Notes: generated by a model from the sequence alone, not told the origin. Counted from the stretch's first letter, positions 26,111 through 35,422 are shown. The stretch is 64,000 nucleotides of DNA from Halomonas elongata (GCF_029081005.1 NZ_JAJQTQ010000001.1:62001-126000), one strand, 5' to 3'. Numbers and translations are program-made.

Positions 26111-27700
26111 TTAGTCAGATGCCACCACCGACTTGAGGTATTGGCCGACCTCGGAGTGATGCTGGATCGAGGAGACCGGCAGGATGGTCTCGGCCGGCCC
26201 CCAGGCGAAGACATTCACCGGGGTATGGGTATGGGTGCCGGTGCCCCAGACGACATTCTGCTCGGTACCCAGGACACGTCCCAGGATATCGCCCCGATCG
26301 TTATAGGGGTAGAACGCATCGAAGTCCTGAATGGCCGGGACTTCCTCGGCCTCGAGGTAACTGTGCCCTTCCACGTGGTAGGGGTTCGGCTTGTCGGCCA
26401 GGACCGCTTCCGCCTGCGCCTCGTCGATCTGGAAATCGCTGTTGGCATTGACCATTTCCATCAGGCGAGCCGGCGTTCTCTGCTCCTCTTCAAGTGCCCC
26501 GAATTCGCTCAGCAGCGTCGCGAAGCTAGCCTTCTGCTGGTAGAGGGAATCGAGAATCGAGAAGTCGCCAAAATTGAAGTTGGGAGCATAGTCCCGCTCC
26601 GCGAAGGCTGGCCCCGACTTCGCCTGCGGTTCCGGCAGGTTGGCCGATGAGTAACTGAGCCCGAACGCGCCCGTTTCATGATCCGCCGTGACCAGAATCA
26701 CGGTGTCGTCGCGTCCTTCAGCCCATTCGTGGACGCCCTGAACCGCTTCCTCGAACTTGACCATCTCGTTGAGCATGGTACCGGCATCGTTCGAGTGCCC
26801 GGCCCAGTCGATCTGACCGCCCTCGACCATCAGGAAGAAACCGTCTTCGTCCTGCTCGAGCCTGTTCAGTGCCGTCTGCGTCATCTCGTGCAGGGTCGGC
26901 TCGAGGCGCTCGGCGTCGCCCTTGGTATTGCGATACTCGATACCATCGGCCATGCCGGAGTTGGCGAACAGGCCCAGCAGCTTGTCGCTCTGGCTGGCCT
27001 CGAGTTGCTCGCGGTTGAACGCCAGGCCATAGCCCTTTTCGGCGGCTTCCACGAGCAGGTTTCGATCGTCCTGGCGCTTGGAGACCGGCTCATAAGCGCC
27101 ATCCATCAGGCTCGCGACCTCGGCATCCTCGCTCGCCGATTGCGGCACCCAATGGCGCAACCCGCCCGAGAGCATGACATCGGGCCCCACCTCGAGCATG
27201 TCTTCGGCAATCGCGTTCTCCAGCGAACGATGGGGCTGGTGGGCGGCGAAGGCCGCAGGCGTGGCATGGGTCAGGCGAGTATCCGAGACCAGGCCGGTCG
27301 CCTTGCCCTGGGCCTTGGCCAGCTCGAGTACCGTCTCGACGGGATTGCCCTCCGCATCGATACCGATCACCTCGCTACCGGTGAAGACACCGGTCGATAA
27401 TTGCGTGGCGGAGCAGGCGGAATCCACGACGACGGCATCCTCGGGATGCGTCAGGGAGAAACCGACGACACCTTCCTTGGCCAGTCGGTGGAACGCCGTC
27501 GACTCGCCATCGTAGATGGAATCGGGGGCCTGATTGGCATAGGTCTCCAGCAGCCCCACCTGCTGGGGCCCCATGCCGTCCCCGATCATCAGGATCACGT
27601 TCTTGATCTCGGCGGCATTGGCCGGCGCCGCGACCGCAGCCAGCAACACGCCGCCAAGCAGGGGGCCGACTGTCGTCTTTTGCTTCATGCAAGATGTCAT
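26111..27700 (-). CDS. phoA: Alkaline phosphatase (PhoA family), exported
   Basis: 529 residues. Periplasmic phosphomonoesterase. Seen: signal peptide ending APANA; metal site VILMIGDGMGPQQ; the serine nucleophile in VVVDSACSATQLSTG; MVEGGQIDWAGHSND; ILVTADHETGAFG; and a late GTGTHTHTPVNVFAWGP histidine cluster. Start ATG at 27700 has AAGGA six bases upstream; a second ATG at 27688 lacks one. It sits between hydroxyproline genes but has its own 263-base upstream gap, in which I see no Pho box. A role in that pathway is not evident. Confidence 0.92.
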   Translation of the reverse strand: MTSCMKQKTTVGPLLGGVLLAAVAAPANAAEIKNVILMIGDGMGPQQVGLLETYANQAPDSIYDGESTAFHRLAKEGVVGFSLTHPEDAVVVDSACSATQLSTGVFTGSEVIGIDAEGNPVETVLELAKAQGKATGLVSDTRLTHATPAAFAAHQPHRSLENAIAEDMLEVGPDVMLSGGLRHWVPQSASEDAEVASLMDGAYEPVSKRQDDRNLLVEAAEKGYGLAFNREQLEASQSDKLLGLFANSGMADGIEYRNTKGDAERLEPTLHEMTQTALNRLEQDEDGFFLMVEGGQIDWAGHSNDAGTMLNEMVKFEEAVQGVHEWAEGRDDTVILVTADHETGAFGLSYSSANLPEPQAKSGPAFAERDYAPNFNFGDFSILDSLYQQKASFATLLSEFGALEEEQRTPARLMEMVNANSDFQIDEAQAEAVLADKPNPYHVEGHSYLEAEEVPAIQDFDAFYPYNDRGDILGRVLGTEQNVVWGTGTHTHTPVNVFAWGPAETILPVSSIQHHSEVGQYLKSVVASD

Positions 27701-27963
27701 GCTTCATCCTTCTTGTCGTTTATTCTCGGCAATGCGCGATGGCGCACTGCATTACGATCTATCATCCGCACTCTTTAATTCAACTCTGTTACCGAGCCAG
27801 TCTCCTCCTGAGATGTCCCATCAAGAATACTCAGCTCATCCTTGAATCCCACGTTCATGTCAGGCCACCCAGCCGCCCTACCAGCAGCCGGGCGCCCCCG
27901 TCGGTGATCCGGCCGATGACGGCACCATGAAGGGGCACCCACGACATGGTCAGAACACGCCGT

Positions 27964-29397
27964 TCAGGAGTTCGTGGCGACACCCGGGACAGCGGTGTCC
28001 TCCTGCGACTCGCCGGTCCGCCAGATGGCGATATTGGCGTAGCCGTAGAAGATGGTGATCAGCAGCACCAGCATGTGGTACCAGAGAAACGGCAGATAGG
28101 AGAGCGTGGAGACACCCAGCGTCATGGCCATGAAGACACCGCCATCCGTCCAGGGCACCATGGGCGTGGTGATGGTGCCACCGGCTTCGGCGTTGCGGGA
28201 CAGCACGCGACGATCAATACCTTGCTTGTCGTAGTTCTTCTCGGTAATGGTGCTGGCAGTGATCAACGAGACATAGGCCGCTCCGCCGAAGAAGTTGCCG
28301 AAGAAGCCCCCCAGCATGGTGGAGATCGTCAGACGACCGGGATTGTCGGCCCAGCGCAGGAAGCCGTTGCTGATCGTCTGCAGCACACCGACACGCTCCA
28401 TCAACCCGCCGAGCCCCAGGGCGAACAGGATCAACGCGATGACCCCGAGCATGGATTCGATGCCACCCCGGTTGAGCAGCGTGTTGAGGAAGTCCACATC
28501 GGACTGCATGGCATTGCCGACATAGGCAGTCCGCATCGCATCGAGCGGTGCCACATCCTGGGCGAGCCAGGCGCAGAGGATCCCCATCACGGCCCCGAAG
28601 GTGATCACCGGGATGGCGGGATAGCGGCGAATCAGCAGGCCGATGACGACAACGGCCGGCAGCAGCAGCCATCCATTGATGGTGAAATGTGACTGCAGGG
28701 CCTGCATGGCCATGTCGGCGCGTTGCGTATCGACGCCCTCTCCGACATAGAAGAAGCCCACCACCAGGAACAGCAGGGCGGCGATCAGGGCGGCGGGGCC
28801 GCTGACCAACGACATGGAACGGATATGGTCCACCAACCCGACCCGGCACAGCGACGCCGTCATCACGGTGGTATCGGACAGCGGTGACATCTTGTCGCCC
28901 ACATAGGCGCCGGAAATCACCGCCCCCGCCACCAGCGGCAATGGGATGCCAAAGCTATGACCGATGCCGATCATGGCGACCCCGGCGGTCCCTGCCGTGC
29001 CGAACGACGTCCCCGTGGACAGGGAAGTGACGGCACAGATGATGAAGGCCGCACACAGGAAGATCTGCGGATTCATCACCGACAGGCCGTAGTAGATGAT
29101 GCTGGGCACGATGCCACCGGCGATCCAGGTGCCGATCAATGCCCCCACGGTCGTCAGCACCAGCACGGCTTCCATTCCATTGTGGATACCGTCGATCAGC
29201 CCTTTCTGCATGGCGTCATAGGACAGCTTGAGCTTCACCCCGAGCCCCATCACCAGGAACCAGGACGTGAACAGCGCCAACTGGATCGGCAATTCGAAGA
29301 CGTTGATGAACAGGAACATGATGGCGATAAACCCCACCATCACGGCACCCACTTCACCCAGGGAAGGCAGGCGGCCCCCCGCTTGCTGCTCGTTCAT
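27964..29397 (-). CDS. NhaC-family antiporter/transporter in the hydroxyproline operon
   Basis: 477 residues, about 11-12 transmembrane helices, NhaC (Na+/H+ antiporter) superfamily. Seen: STGTSFGTAGTAGVAMIGIG, AVISGAYVGDKMSPLSDTTVM, and GGFFGNFFGGAAYVSLI, the family core. Many NhaC-type proteins beside amino-acid catabolic genes act as solute exchangers rather than pH regulators. It starts 63 bases after the D-hydroxyproline dehydrogenase stop on the same strand, so it probably imports hydroxyproline or exchanges a related solute (inference). No other transporter is in this gene set. Confidence 0.85.
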   Translation of the reverse strand: MNEQQAGGRLPSLGEVGAVMVGFIAIMFLFINVFELPIQLALFTSWFLVMGLGVKLKLSYDAMQKGLIDGIHNGMEAVLVLTTVGALIGTWIAGGIVPSIIYYGLSVMNPQIFLCAAFIICAVTSLSTGTSFGTAGTAGVAMIGIGHSFGIPLPLVAGAVISGAYVGDKMSPLSDTTVMTASLCRVGLVDHIRSMSLVSGPAALIAALLFLVVGFFYVGEGVDTQRADMAMQALQSHFTINGWLLLPAVVVIGLLIRRYPAIPVITFGAVMGILCAWLAQDVAPLDAMRTAYVGNAMQSDVDFLNTLLNRGGIESMLGVIALILFALGLGGLMERVGVLQTISNGFLRWADNPGRLTISTMLGGFFGNFFGGAAYVSLITASTITEKNYDKQGIDRRVLSRNAEAGGTITTPMVPWTDGGVFMAMTLGVSTLSYLPFLWYHMLVLLITIFYGYANIAIWRTGESQEDTAVPGVATNS

Positions 29398-29460
29398 GAC
29401 TCACTCCACTTGTTGTTGTCGCAATGTTGATTGGCTTGATGCCGGCCAGCGCCGGCCTGA

Positions 29461-30789
29461 CTATCTGGCAAAGCGTGCCAGCCGGTAGGGGGCCAGCGAC
29501 GGCAGTGCCGACTCTGTCGACTCCCTCTCGGGAGAGATGAACTGGCTGACCAGGCGAGCAGTGACTGCCGCCTGGGTCAGCCCGAGATGGTGATGTCCGA
29601 AGGCGAGCCAGACCCGGCCTTCGGGGCCGGTCCGGTCGATGATCGGCAGTGAATCCGGCAAGGACGGGCGGAATCCCATCCAGGGGGTCGCATCCGCCTC
29701 GTCCAGAGGACGGGAGAACAGGCCGTGTGCCAGCTCGCGGAGCCGCCAGGCACGCTCCATGTGCGGCGGTCGCTCGAGACCGGCGAACTCCACGGTGCCG
29801 GCCAGGCGCAATCCCTCGGCCATGGGCGTCATGATGAAGCGCCGCTCCAGGGAGGTGACCGCCATGGAGATCCGCTCACCTTCCCGTGGCAACATCAGGT
29901 GGTAGCCACGCTCGGTATCCAGCGGAACCCGTACCCCCGTCAGTTCGGCAACCAGAGGCGCCGAGTGGGCACCGGCGGCGACCAGCACCTTAGGCACCGC
30001 CAGACTGCCCTCGCTCGTCTCCAGGCGGACGCCACGGGCATCGGCCCGAGCGCTTTGCACGGTGGCCCGAGAAAAACGCACTCCGGCGGCCCTGGCGGCC
30101 CTCACCAGTTCCTTTACCACCCAGAGGGGATCGATCACATGACCGGTCTCGGGAAAGAAGAGGCCTCCGCGGATACGCTCCGACAGTTCGGGAACCCGAC
30201 GACGGACTTCCTCACCGTTCAACCATTCCTGCGCGACGCCCTGGGCGGCGAAGCGTGCCGCCGACGCTGCCAGGGCATCCGCTGTCTCGGCCTTCTCGTG
30301 CACCAGCAGAGAACCGTGCCCACAAAGCAGGTCGGAACGTCCGATGGACGCCAGCAGCTCCCGCCAGGCCACCAGACTCGCTTCATTGAGCGCTCGGATA
30401 CCTGCCACGCTGTGCCGATAGGGGGAGGGGCGCAGGTTCCACAGCAATCGCACCAGCCAGGGAGTGGCCTTCGGCAGGTACCGCCAGTCCAGCCGCAGCG
30501 GTCCCAGTGGATCCATCAGCATCCCGGGGATACGCTTCAACAGAGAGGCATCGGCGATGGGGAAGATCTGCTCGGTGGCCAAGTGACCGGCATTGCCGAA
30601 TGAAGCCCCCATGCCCGGCTCGTCGCGGTCCAGCACCCGCACCCGAAGGCCCTGGCGAGCCAGTTCCAGGGCACAGGCAGTGCCGACCACGCCGGCACCG
30701 ACTACCACGATGTCAGCATCGTCAAAGGCAGTATCCGCCGTGGATCGAACTTGCGGGGAGGCCTTCGGATCGGGGCTCGCCTGGGTCAT
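29461..30789 (-). CDS. DadA-type D-hydroxyproline dehydrogenase
   Basis: 442 residues, FAD-dependent D-amino-acid oxidoreductase. Expected reaction: cis-4-hydroxy-D-proline to 1-pyrroline-4-hydroxy-2-carboxylate, the step after the epimerase. Seen: the Rossmann FAD motif IVVVGAGVVGTACALELARQG about 27 residues in, EPGMGASFGNAGHLA near residue 60, and a C-terminal WLAFGHHHLGLTQAA typical of DadA. It is divergent from the epimerase gene with operator site C between them. Start ATG at 30789. D-amino-acid dehydrogenase of broader specificity is possible. Confidence 0.88.
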   Translation of the reverse strand: MTQASPDPKASPQVRSTADTAFDDADIVVVGAGVVGTACALELARQGLRVRVLDRDEPGMGASFGNAGHLATEQIFPIADASLLKRIPGMLMDPLGPLRLDWRYLPKATPWLVRLLWNLRPSPYRHSVAGIRALNEASLVAWRELLASIGRSDLLCGHGSLLVHEKAETADALAASAARFAAQGVAQEWLNGEEVRRRVPELSERIRGGLFFPETGHVIDPLWVVKELVRAARAAGVRFSRATVQSARADARGVRLETSEGSLAVPKVLVAAGAHSAPLVAELTGVRVPLDTERGYHLMLPREGERISMAVTSLERRFIMTPMAEGLRLAGTVEFAGLERPPHMERAWRLRELAHGLFSRPLDEADATPWMGFRPSLPDSLPIIDRTGPEGRVWLAFGHHHLGLTQAAVTARLVSQFISPERESTESALPSLAPYRLARFAR

Positions 30790-30834
30790 GATCGTTCTAC
30801 TCGCTTGAAGGGCGCCTGAGATGCGTTCCGTTGA

Positions 30835-30852
30835 ATGTATAAAATATATAAT
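30835..30852. promoter_or_regulatory. Operator site C between D-Hyp dehydrogenase and epimerase genes
   Basis: ATGTATAAAATATATAAT lies in the 135-base divergent promoter region. It is ATGTAT-AAA-ATATAT, one base from the inverted repeat ATGTAT-N3-ATACAT, and contains -10-like TATAAT/TATAAA on both strands. Likely bound by the GntR regulator encoded at 25353. Confidence 0.6.
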
Positions 30853-30924
30853 CTATCTTGGCAAGCCTGGTCGACCAGGATCGAACCACCCGGTCATCCC
30901 CAACACACAACGAGAGGACGATGC

Positions 30925-31863
30925 ATGAAGCGCATCCAGGTGCTCGATTCCCATACCGGTGGAGAACCAACGCGGCTCGTGATGGAGGGCTTTCCCGATC
31001 TCGGCAAAGGGAACTTGCGTGAGAAGCTCGAACGGCTGCGTGGCGAGCACGATCGCTGGCGCACCGCCTGCATGCTGGAACCACGGGGGCATGACGTTCT
31101 GGTCGGCGCCCTGCTCTGCGAGCCGGAGACGCCGGAAGCCACCTGCGGGGTCATCTTTTTCAATAACAGCGGCTATCTGGGCATGTGTGGCCACGGCACC
31201 ATCGGCCTGGTGGCCTCGCTGGCTCATCAGGGCCGGCTAATGCCAGGCCGACACTGGATCGATACGCCGGTGGGGAGTGTCGAGGCCACACTGCATGACG
31301 AGGGAGACGTGACGGTGCGCAATGTGCCGGCCTATCGCTATCGCCAGTCGGTACCCCTGGAAGTGCCCGGCCATGGTCGAGTGCATGGCGACATCGCCTG
31401 GGGCGGCAACTGGTTCTTCCTGATCAGCGATCACGATCGACGCCTAACGCTGGACAACGTCGATGCCCTGACCGACTTCACCTGGGCGATCCGCCAGGCA
31501 CTCGAGGCACAGGGCATCACCGGTGAAGACGGTGGAGAGATCGATCATATCGAGCTGTTCGCCGAGGATTCTCGCGCCGACAGCCGCAACTTCGTGCTCT
31601 GCCCCGGCAAGGCCTATGACCGCTCGCCCTGCGGCACCGGCACCAGCGCCAAGCTGGCCTGCCTGGCTGCCGACGGCAAGCTGGCTCCCGGCCAGTCCTG
31701 GCGTCAGGCCAGTATCACCGGCAGCGAGTTCGTGGCCCATTACGAACCAGAGGGCGACCGGATTCGCCCCTACCTGCGCGGCAGAGCCCATATCAGCGCG
31801 GAAGCCTCACTGCTTGTCGACGAGACGGATCCCTTCGCCTGGGGCATCGCCGCCGACACTTGA
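30925..31863 (+). CDS. 4-hydroxyproline 2-epimerase (proline racemase family)
   Basis: 312 residues. Converts trans-4-hydroxy-L-proline to cis-4-hydroxy-D-proline, the entry step of the pathway. Seen: the two catalytic cysteines C88 (GMCGHGTIG) and C236 ([10 protein letters not shown]), the same numbers as in the studied Pseudomonas enzyme, and [10 protein letters not shown] at the N-terminus. Both bases being cysteine separates it from trans-3-hydroxyproline dehydratases. Start ATG at 30925 with GAGAGG upstream. The product is used by the divergently encoded dehydrogenase. Confidence 0.93.
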   Translation: MKRIQVLDSHTGGEPTRLVMEGFPDLGKGNLREKLERLRGEHDRWRTACMLEPRGHDVLVGALLCEPETPEATCGVIFFNNSGYLGMCGHGTIGLVASLAHQGRLMPGRHWIDTPVGSVEATLHDEGDVTVRNVPAYRYRQSVPLEVPGHGRVHGDIAWGGNWFFLISDHDRRLTLDNVDALTDFTWAIRQALEAQGITGEDGGEIDHIELFAEDSRADSRNFVLCPGKAYDRSPCGTGTSAKLACLAADGKLAPGQSWRQASITGSEFVAHYEPEGDRIRPYLRGRAHISAEASLLVDETDPFAWGIAADT

Positions 31864-31866
31864 TAC

Positions 31867-32787
31867 TCATGTCGTCACCCAGGCTCCCTCGATGATGCGC
31901 ACCCTGTCGTCGGCCAGGTTGTCGAGCAGGTTGCGCCCCATCTCGCTGAAGATGTCACCGAAGAGATCGGCCGGCCCGGGCAGTGCGGCCGATGACTGGT
32001 GATCCGATTCCTGACGACCGTGCTTGCGACGCCAGGCCAGTGCCTCGGCGGTGACATCAGTGACATCGACCGGCTGGAAGCCCGCCGTTTCCAGCCGCTG
32101 CTCCAGGCACCACCGCGTCTGCAGGTGGCTCGTGGCTCGCTCCCTGGCCCAGGGCACCGGCAGCGTCAAGGCGGCCGGGTTGTCGCCGGCCACCACTTCA
32201 TGCAACAACACCCGCCCCCCGGGCGCCAGCAGACGATGCCATTCTGCCAGCACCGCTTCCATATCGGGCATGTTCATCAGCGCGTGCTGGCACCAGACGA
32301 CATCCACGCAGGCATCCGACAACGGGGTCGCGGCAGCATCGGCGCAACCGAACCGAGTACGTGACGACAGGCCCGTGGCACGACTCAGCCAGCCGGCGAC
32401 CTCGACGAAGGGCGCGGTGATATCGATCCCGACCACCTCGACGCCATGCTCCTCGGCGAGTAACCGGCTGGCGCCGCCGGTCCCGCACCCGACGTCCAGC
32501 ACTCTGTCGCCCGGCGAGAGCGCGCCGAGCCTCGCCAGTGAGCGGCTGGCTCGCCGCCCTCCCAGGTGCAGTTGATCGATACCGGCAATGTCATCGAGGG
32601 ACAGCCGGTCCGGGTTACGTCCGCTGGCGACAAAGGCCCGACGCAACCTGCCGACCAAGGTTTTGCGATTTCCATCTTCCGTTCCGCCGGCGCCGGCATA
32701 GTGCCGGGCCAACCGCTCGGCATCCCGGGACGTGCCTGCCTGAACCCCTCCATTGCGGCTCTCTACACCACGGCCACCGTTCGTCAT
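31867..32787 (-). CDS. Class I SAM-dependent methyltransferase, substrate unknown
   Basis: 306 residues. Rossmann methyltransferase with motif I VLDVGCGTGGASRLL, acidic VVGIDIT, motif CADAAATPLSDACVDVVWCQHAL and LLAPGGRVLLHEVV. The preceding DQLHLGGRRASRSLARLG recalls N-methyltransferases of the sarcosine/dimethylglycine type and UbiE-like enzymes, so a small amine may be methylated; this is a weak hint. It converges on the epimerase gene with three bases between stops. It is divergent from the SMP-30 gene and shares operator site D, which places it in the hydroxyproline regulon. Start ATG at 32787 after GGGAGAG. Confidence 0.8.
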   Translation of the reverse strand: MTNGGRGVESRNGGVQAGTSRDAERLARHYAGAGGTEDGNRKTLVGRLRRAFVASGRNPDRLSLDDIAGIDQLHLGGRRASRSLARLGALSPGDRVLDVGCGTGGASRLLAEEHGVEVVGIDITAPFVEVAGWLSRATGLSSRTRFGCADAAATPLSDACVDVVWCQHALMNMPDMEAVLAEWHRLLAPGGRVLLHEVVAGDNPAALTLPVPWARERATSHLQTRWCLEQRLETAGFQPVDVTDVTAEALAWRRKHGRQESDHQSSAALPGPADLFGDIFSEMGRNLLDNLADDRVRIIEGAWVTT

Positions 32788-32872
32788 TCTCTTTTCTCTC
32801 CCTTGCCGCCGCTCCCGCTATCCATGGCGCGAGCCGCCTGTCTCGAGTAGCAAACGACGGCACATCGCACAA

Positions 32873-32887
32873 ATGTATAACATACAT
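32873..32887. promoter_or_regulatory. Operator site D (perfect ATGTAT-N3-ATACAT)
   Basis: ATGTATAACATACAT is a perfect inverted repeat with a three-base centre, in the divergent promoter region between the methyltransferase and SMP-30 genes. Sites B and C each differ from it by only a few bases. It is the best-formed member of the set. Confidence 0.65.
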
Positions 32888-32968
32888 TATCAATAGCACC
32901 ACATACGCTGGAGGTGCGGGCGAACCGGCCCGCCGGTCTATTCACTCGATAACCACAAGGATACCTTC

Positions 32969-33988
32969 ATGACACTGGAACGACGCCAGTTTCTCACCGC
33001 TTCCATGGCCCTCGGGGCTGCCGTTGCCACACCTAGCCTGCTGGCCGGTACCCCGACACCATCACGTTACCCGGACAGTACCTGGCAGGTCATCGACGAA
33101 CGCTTCGAGCGATACATGCTGTTCAACACGCCGCTGGAGCGCCAGTGGACGGGCGGCCTGTGGCTCGAGGGACCGGCCTGGAACGCCGTGGGTCGCTATG
33201 CCGTCTTCAGCGACATCCCCCGGGCACGGCAGATGCGCTGGGACGAGGTCACTGGCGAGGTCTCGGTGCTGCGACGTCAGGTGGGGCACTCGAACGGCCA
33301 TACCTTCGATAACCGAGGACGCTTGATCGCCTGCGAGCATTCCCCCGCCCGCGTGGTTCGCTACGAATGGGACGGCAGCATGAGCGTGCTGGCCGAACAC
33401 CATGACGGCAAGCCTCTCAATGCCCCCAACGATATTGTCGCCCTGGACAACGGCGGCCTGATCTTCACCGACCCGGGCTATGGCGCCCATGTCGACTATG
33501 AGGGGCAACGTCGCAAGCTACAACTGGATACGGCCGTCTACTACTGGGAAGACGGCATGGACGAGCCCCGGGTGCTGACCACCGAGCTCTACAAGCCTAA
33601 CGGCATCGCCCTGGGGCCGGACGGTCGCAGCCTGTACATCACCGATACCGCGCCCTCCCATCATCCGGACCAGCCGGCCACCATCACGCGCTTCACCCTG
33701 GCCGAGGGCGGTAAGGCCCTGCAGGACGCGAAGCGACTCGTCGAAAGCCGCGAGGAAGGATACGACGGTCTGACCTGCGACGCGGATGGCAATCTCTGGG
33801 TGGGGACCTCCGGCGGTGAGGGCATCGACGGCGTCAGTGTCTTCACCCCGGATGGCACCTTGATCGGACGCATCCTGCTTCCCGAGATCTGCGCCAATGT
33901 CTGCTTCACGGGAGAAGATCGCAACCGCCTGCTGATGACCGCGAGCCAGTCGATCTACACGCTTTATACTGCCGCTCGCGGCGCCTGA
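32969..33988 (+). CDS. Exported SMP-30/gluconolactonase-family protein
   Basis: 339 residues, six-bladed beta-propeller of the SMP-30/gluconolaconase/LRE family. Seen: a twin-arginine type leader (ERRQFLTASMALGAAVATPS), the calcium-site glutamate in LWLEGPAW, LNAPNDIVALDNGGLIFTDPG with the metal-binding Asn/Asp, and KPNGIALGPDGRSLYITDT. Family members hydrolyse lactones in the presence of a divalent metal. Export and the shared operator suggest processing of an extracellular precursor in the hydroxyproline regulon, but no such lactone is known. Start ATG at 32969 with AAGGATA upstream. Confidence 0.82.
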   Translation: MTLERRQFLTASMALGAAVATPSLLAGTPTPSRYPDSTWQVIDERFERYMLFNTPLERQWTGGLWLEGPAWNAVGRYAVFSDIPRARQMRWDEVTGEVSVLRRQVGHSNGHTFDNRGRLIACEHSPARVVRYEWDGSMSVLAEHHDGKPLNAPNDIVALDNGGLIFTDPGYGAHVDYEGQRRKLQLDTAVYYWEDGMDEPRVLTTELYKPNGIALGPDGRSLYITDTAPSHHPDQPATITRFTLAEGGKALQDAKRLVESREEGYDGLTCDADGNLWVGTSGGEGIDGVSVFTPDGTLIGRILLPEICANVCFTGEDRNRLLMTASQSIYTLYTAARGA

Positions 33989-34200
33989 AGGCACTGCGAT
34001 GCCTCCGCTCCCGGCGTGGCTTTTCATTATCGCACCCGCCTCTTTCATCAAGTCGACGCCGGGTCTTGAGCCCTCACCCGACAGTGATGAAGGTAGCGAG
34101 GCCAATAACGAAACCACGACCGGGAGCAACATGATCACCGCGCCATGCCTCCGACGCCCCAGCGTCGAGAACGTCTTCACGCCCTGCCGGGACGATCGCC

Positions 34201-35193
34201 ATGCTGGCTGACTGGTTGGAGCGGAGCCTGAGCGAATCGGTCTCGTCGCCCGAGCGGGGCGACATCCCGGGCGGGCGTTTCCGGGTCCCTGGTCCAGGAT
34301 TACTGGAACTCACGCCGGATACCGACGAGGCACAAGCACCCACCGTCGTGCTGTCGACCGGTATTCACGGCAATGAAACGGCCCCCATCGAGCTGCTCGG
34401 CGCCAGCCTGGCTCGACTGGAAGCCGGCCTGCTACAGCTTGGCGGCCCCGTCCTGGTGATCCTGGGCAATCTCGAGGCCATCCGCGCCGGCACCCGCTTC
34501 GTCAACACCAACCTCAACCGCCTGTTCCGTCGCGACCTGGTCGAGGACGGCATGGAACCGGATCGAGCCCGCACCTTGATGGAAGCCGTGGATGCCTTCC
34601 ATGAGCGCCACCCGGGCCGCCGACGCCTGCACTACGACCTGCACACGGCGATCCGCGACAGCCAGTACCCGCGCTTCGCGGTGGAACCCTTCGCCGACAC
34701 CGCCACCACGCCCGAACAGTGGCAATGGCTGGCCGGCGCCGACATTCAGGCAGTGCTTCACCAGCACGATCACAGCTGGACCTTCTCCCACTACAGCAAG
34801 TATTACCATGGCGCCCAGGCCTTTACCCTGGAGCTCGGCCGAGCCCTTCCCTTCGGCGCCAATGACCTCGCACCTCTGGCGCCCATGGGCCGGCTGCTCG
34901 ATGCGCTGCTGGAGGCACGCGAACCCGCATCGGCCAGCCCCGCTCGCTTGGCCTTCTTTCGGGTCGAGCACGAGCTGATCCGCCATGCCGAGGCCTTCCG
35001 GCTATGCTTTCCCGACGACACCCCGAATTTCACCGAGTTCGCCCCCGGTACGCGACTATCGGAAGACGCCGAGGCCGGTCCCTTCACGGTCGGCGACACG
35101 CCCCTGCGCGTGGTCTTTCCCAACGCCAGGGTCGAACTTGGCGCTCGAGCGGCGCTGCTGGTGACGCCGGTCCGGGATGCCGACGCGGAGTAA
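34201..35193 (+). CDS. astE: Succinylglutamate desuccinylase AstE
   Basis: 330 residues. Last step of the arginine succinyltransferase (AST) pathway: N-succinylglutamate to succinate and glutamate, a zinc enzyme. Seen: STGIHGNETAPIELL with the zinc His/Glu, NLEAIRAGTRFVNTNLNR, YDLHTAIRDS with the third zinc ligand, and TLELGRALPFG with the catalytic Glu. The other ast genes are not in the window. It precedes an arginine-type ABC importer on the same strand. A 212-base gap upstream shows no feature, and no strong ribosome site is seen before the ATG. Confidence 0.92.
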   Translation: MLADWLERSLSESVSSPERGDIPGGRFRVPGPGLLELTPDTDEAQAPTVVLSTGIHGNETAPIELLGASLARLEAGLLQLGGPVLVILGNLEAIRAGTRFVNTNLNRLFRRDLVEDGMEPDRARTLMEAVDAFHERHPGRRRLHYDLHTAIRDSQYPRFAVEPFADTATTPEQWQWLAGADIQAVLHQHDHSWTFSHYSKYYHGAQAFTLELGRALPFGANDLAPLAPMGRLLDALLEAREPASASPARLAFFRVEHELIRHAEAFRLCFPDDTPNFTEFAPGTRLSEDAEAGPFTVGDTPLRVVFPNARVELGARAALLVTPVRDADAE

Positions 35194-35219
35194 CGACGCC
35201 TTACACGTTTCACCAACGG

Positions 35220-35259
35220 TGAATAAAACTGCAAAATAACAACAAGTTGGAGTTATTTT
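35220..35259. promoter_or_regulatory. AT-rich inverted repeat and ARG-box-like site before the ABC operon
   Basis: TGAATAAAACTGCA (35220-35233) resembles half of an ArgR box (TGAATWWWWATTCA) with three mismatches at one end. AAAATAAC (35233-35240)/GTTATTTT (35252-35259) is a perfect eight-pair inverted repeat with an 11-base centre. Both lie between astE and the ATPase gene, where an arginine-responsive control would be expected. It could also be a weak terminator after astE. Confidence 0.35.
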
Positions 35260-35422
35260 ATGTTTCGAACCACTGCCTCCATAGACCAAGGTCGCATTCC
35301 TGATGGCGTGACATGGCCTGCCGATGGCCGTCTGGCCTGTTAGAATCGCCCACCTTTTTCGCGCCGGCCACACGCTGCCCGGTCCCGACCCAGGCGACCT
35401 TTCCCGAACTGGAGTCCGTTTC

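Noticed and set aside
27701..27963. Pho box upstream of phoA
   Set aside because: No pair of CTGTCAT-like units could be found on either strand in the gap.
33989..34211. 70-codon plus-strand ORF before astE
   Set aside because: Overlaps the astE start, has no ribosome site and no recognisable domain; treated as noncoding.
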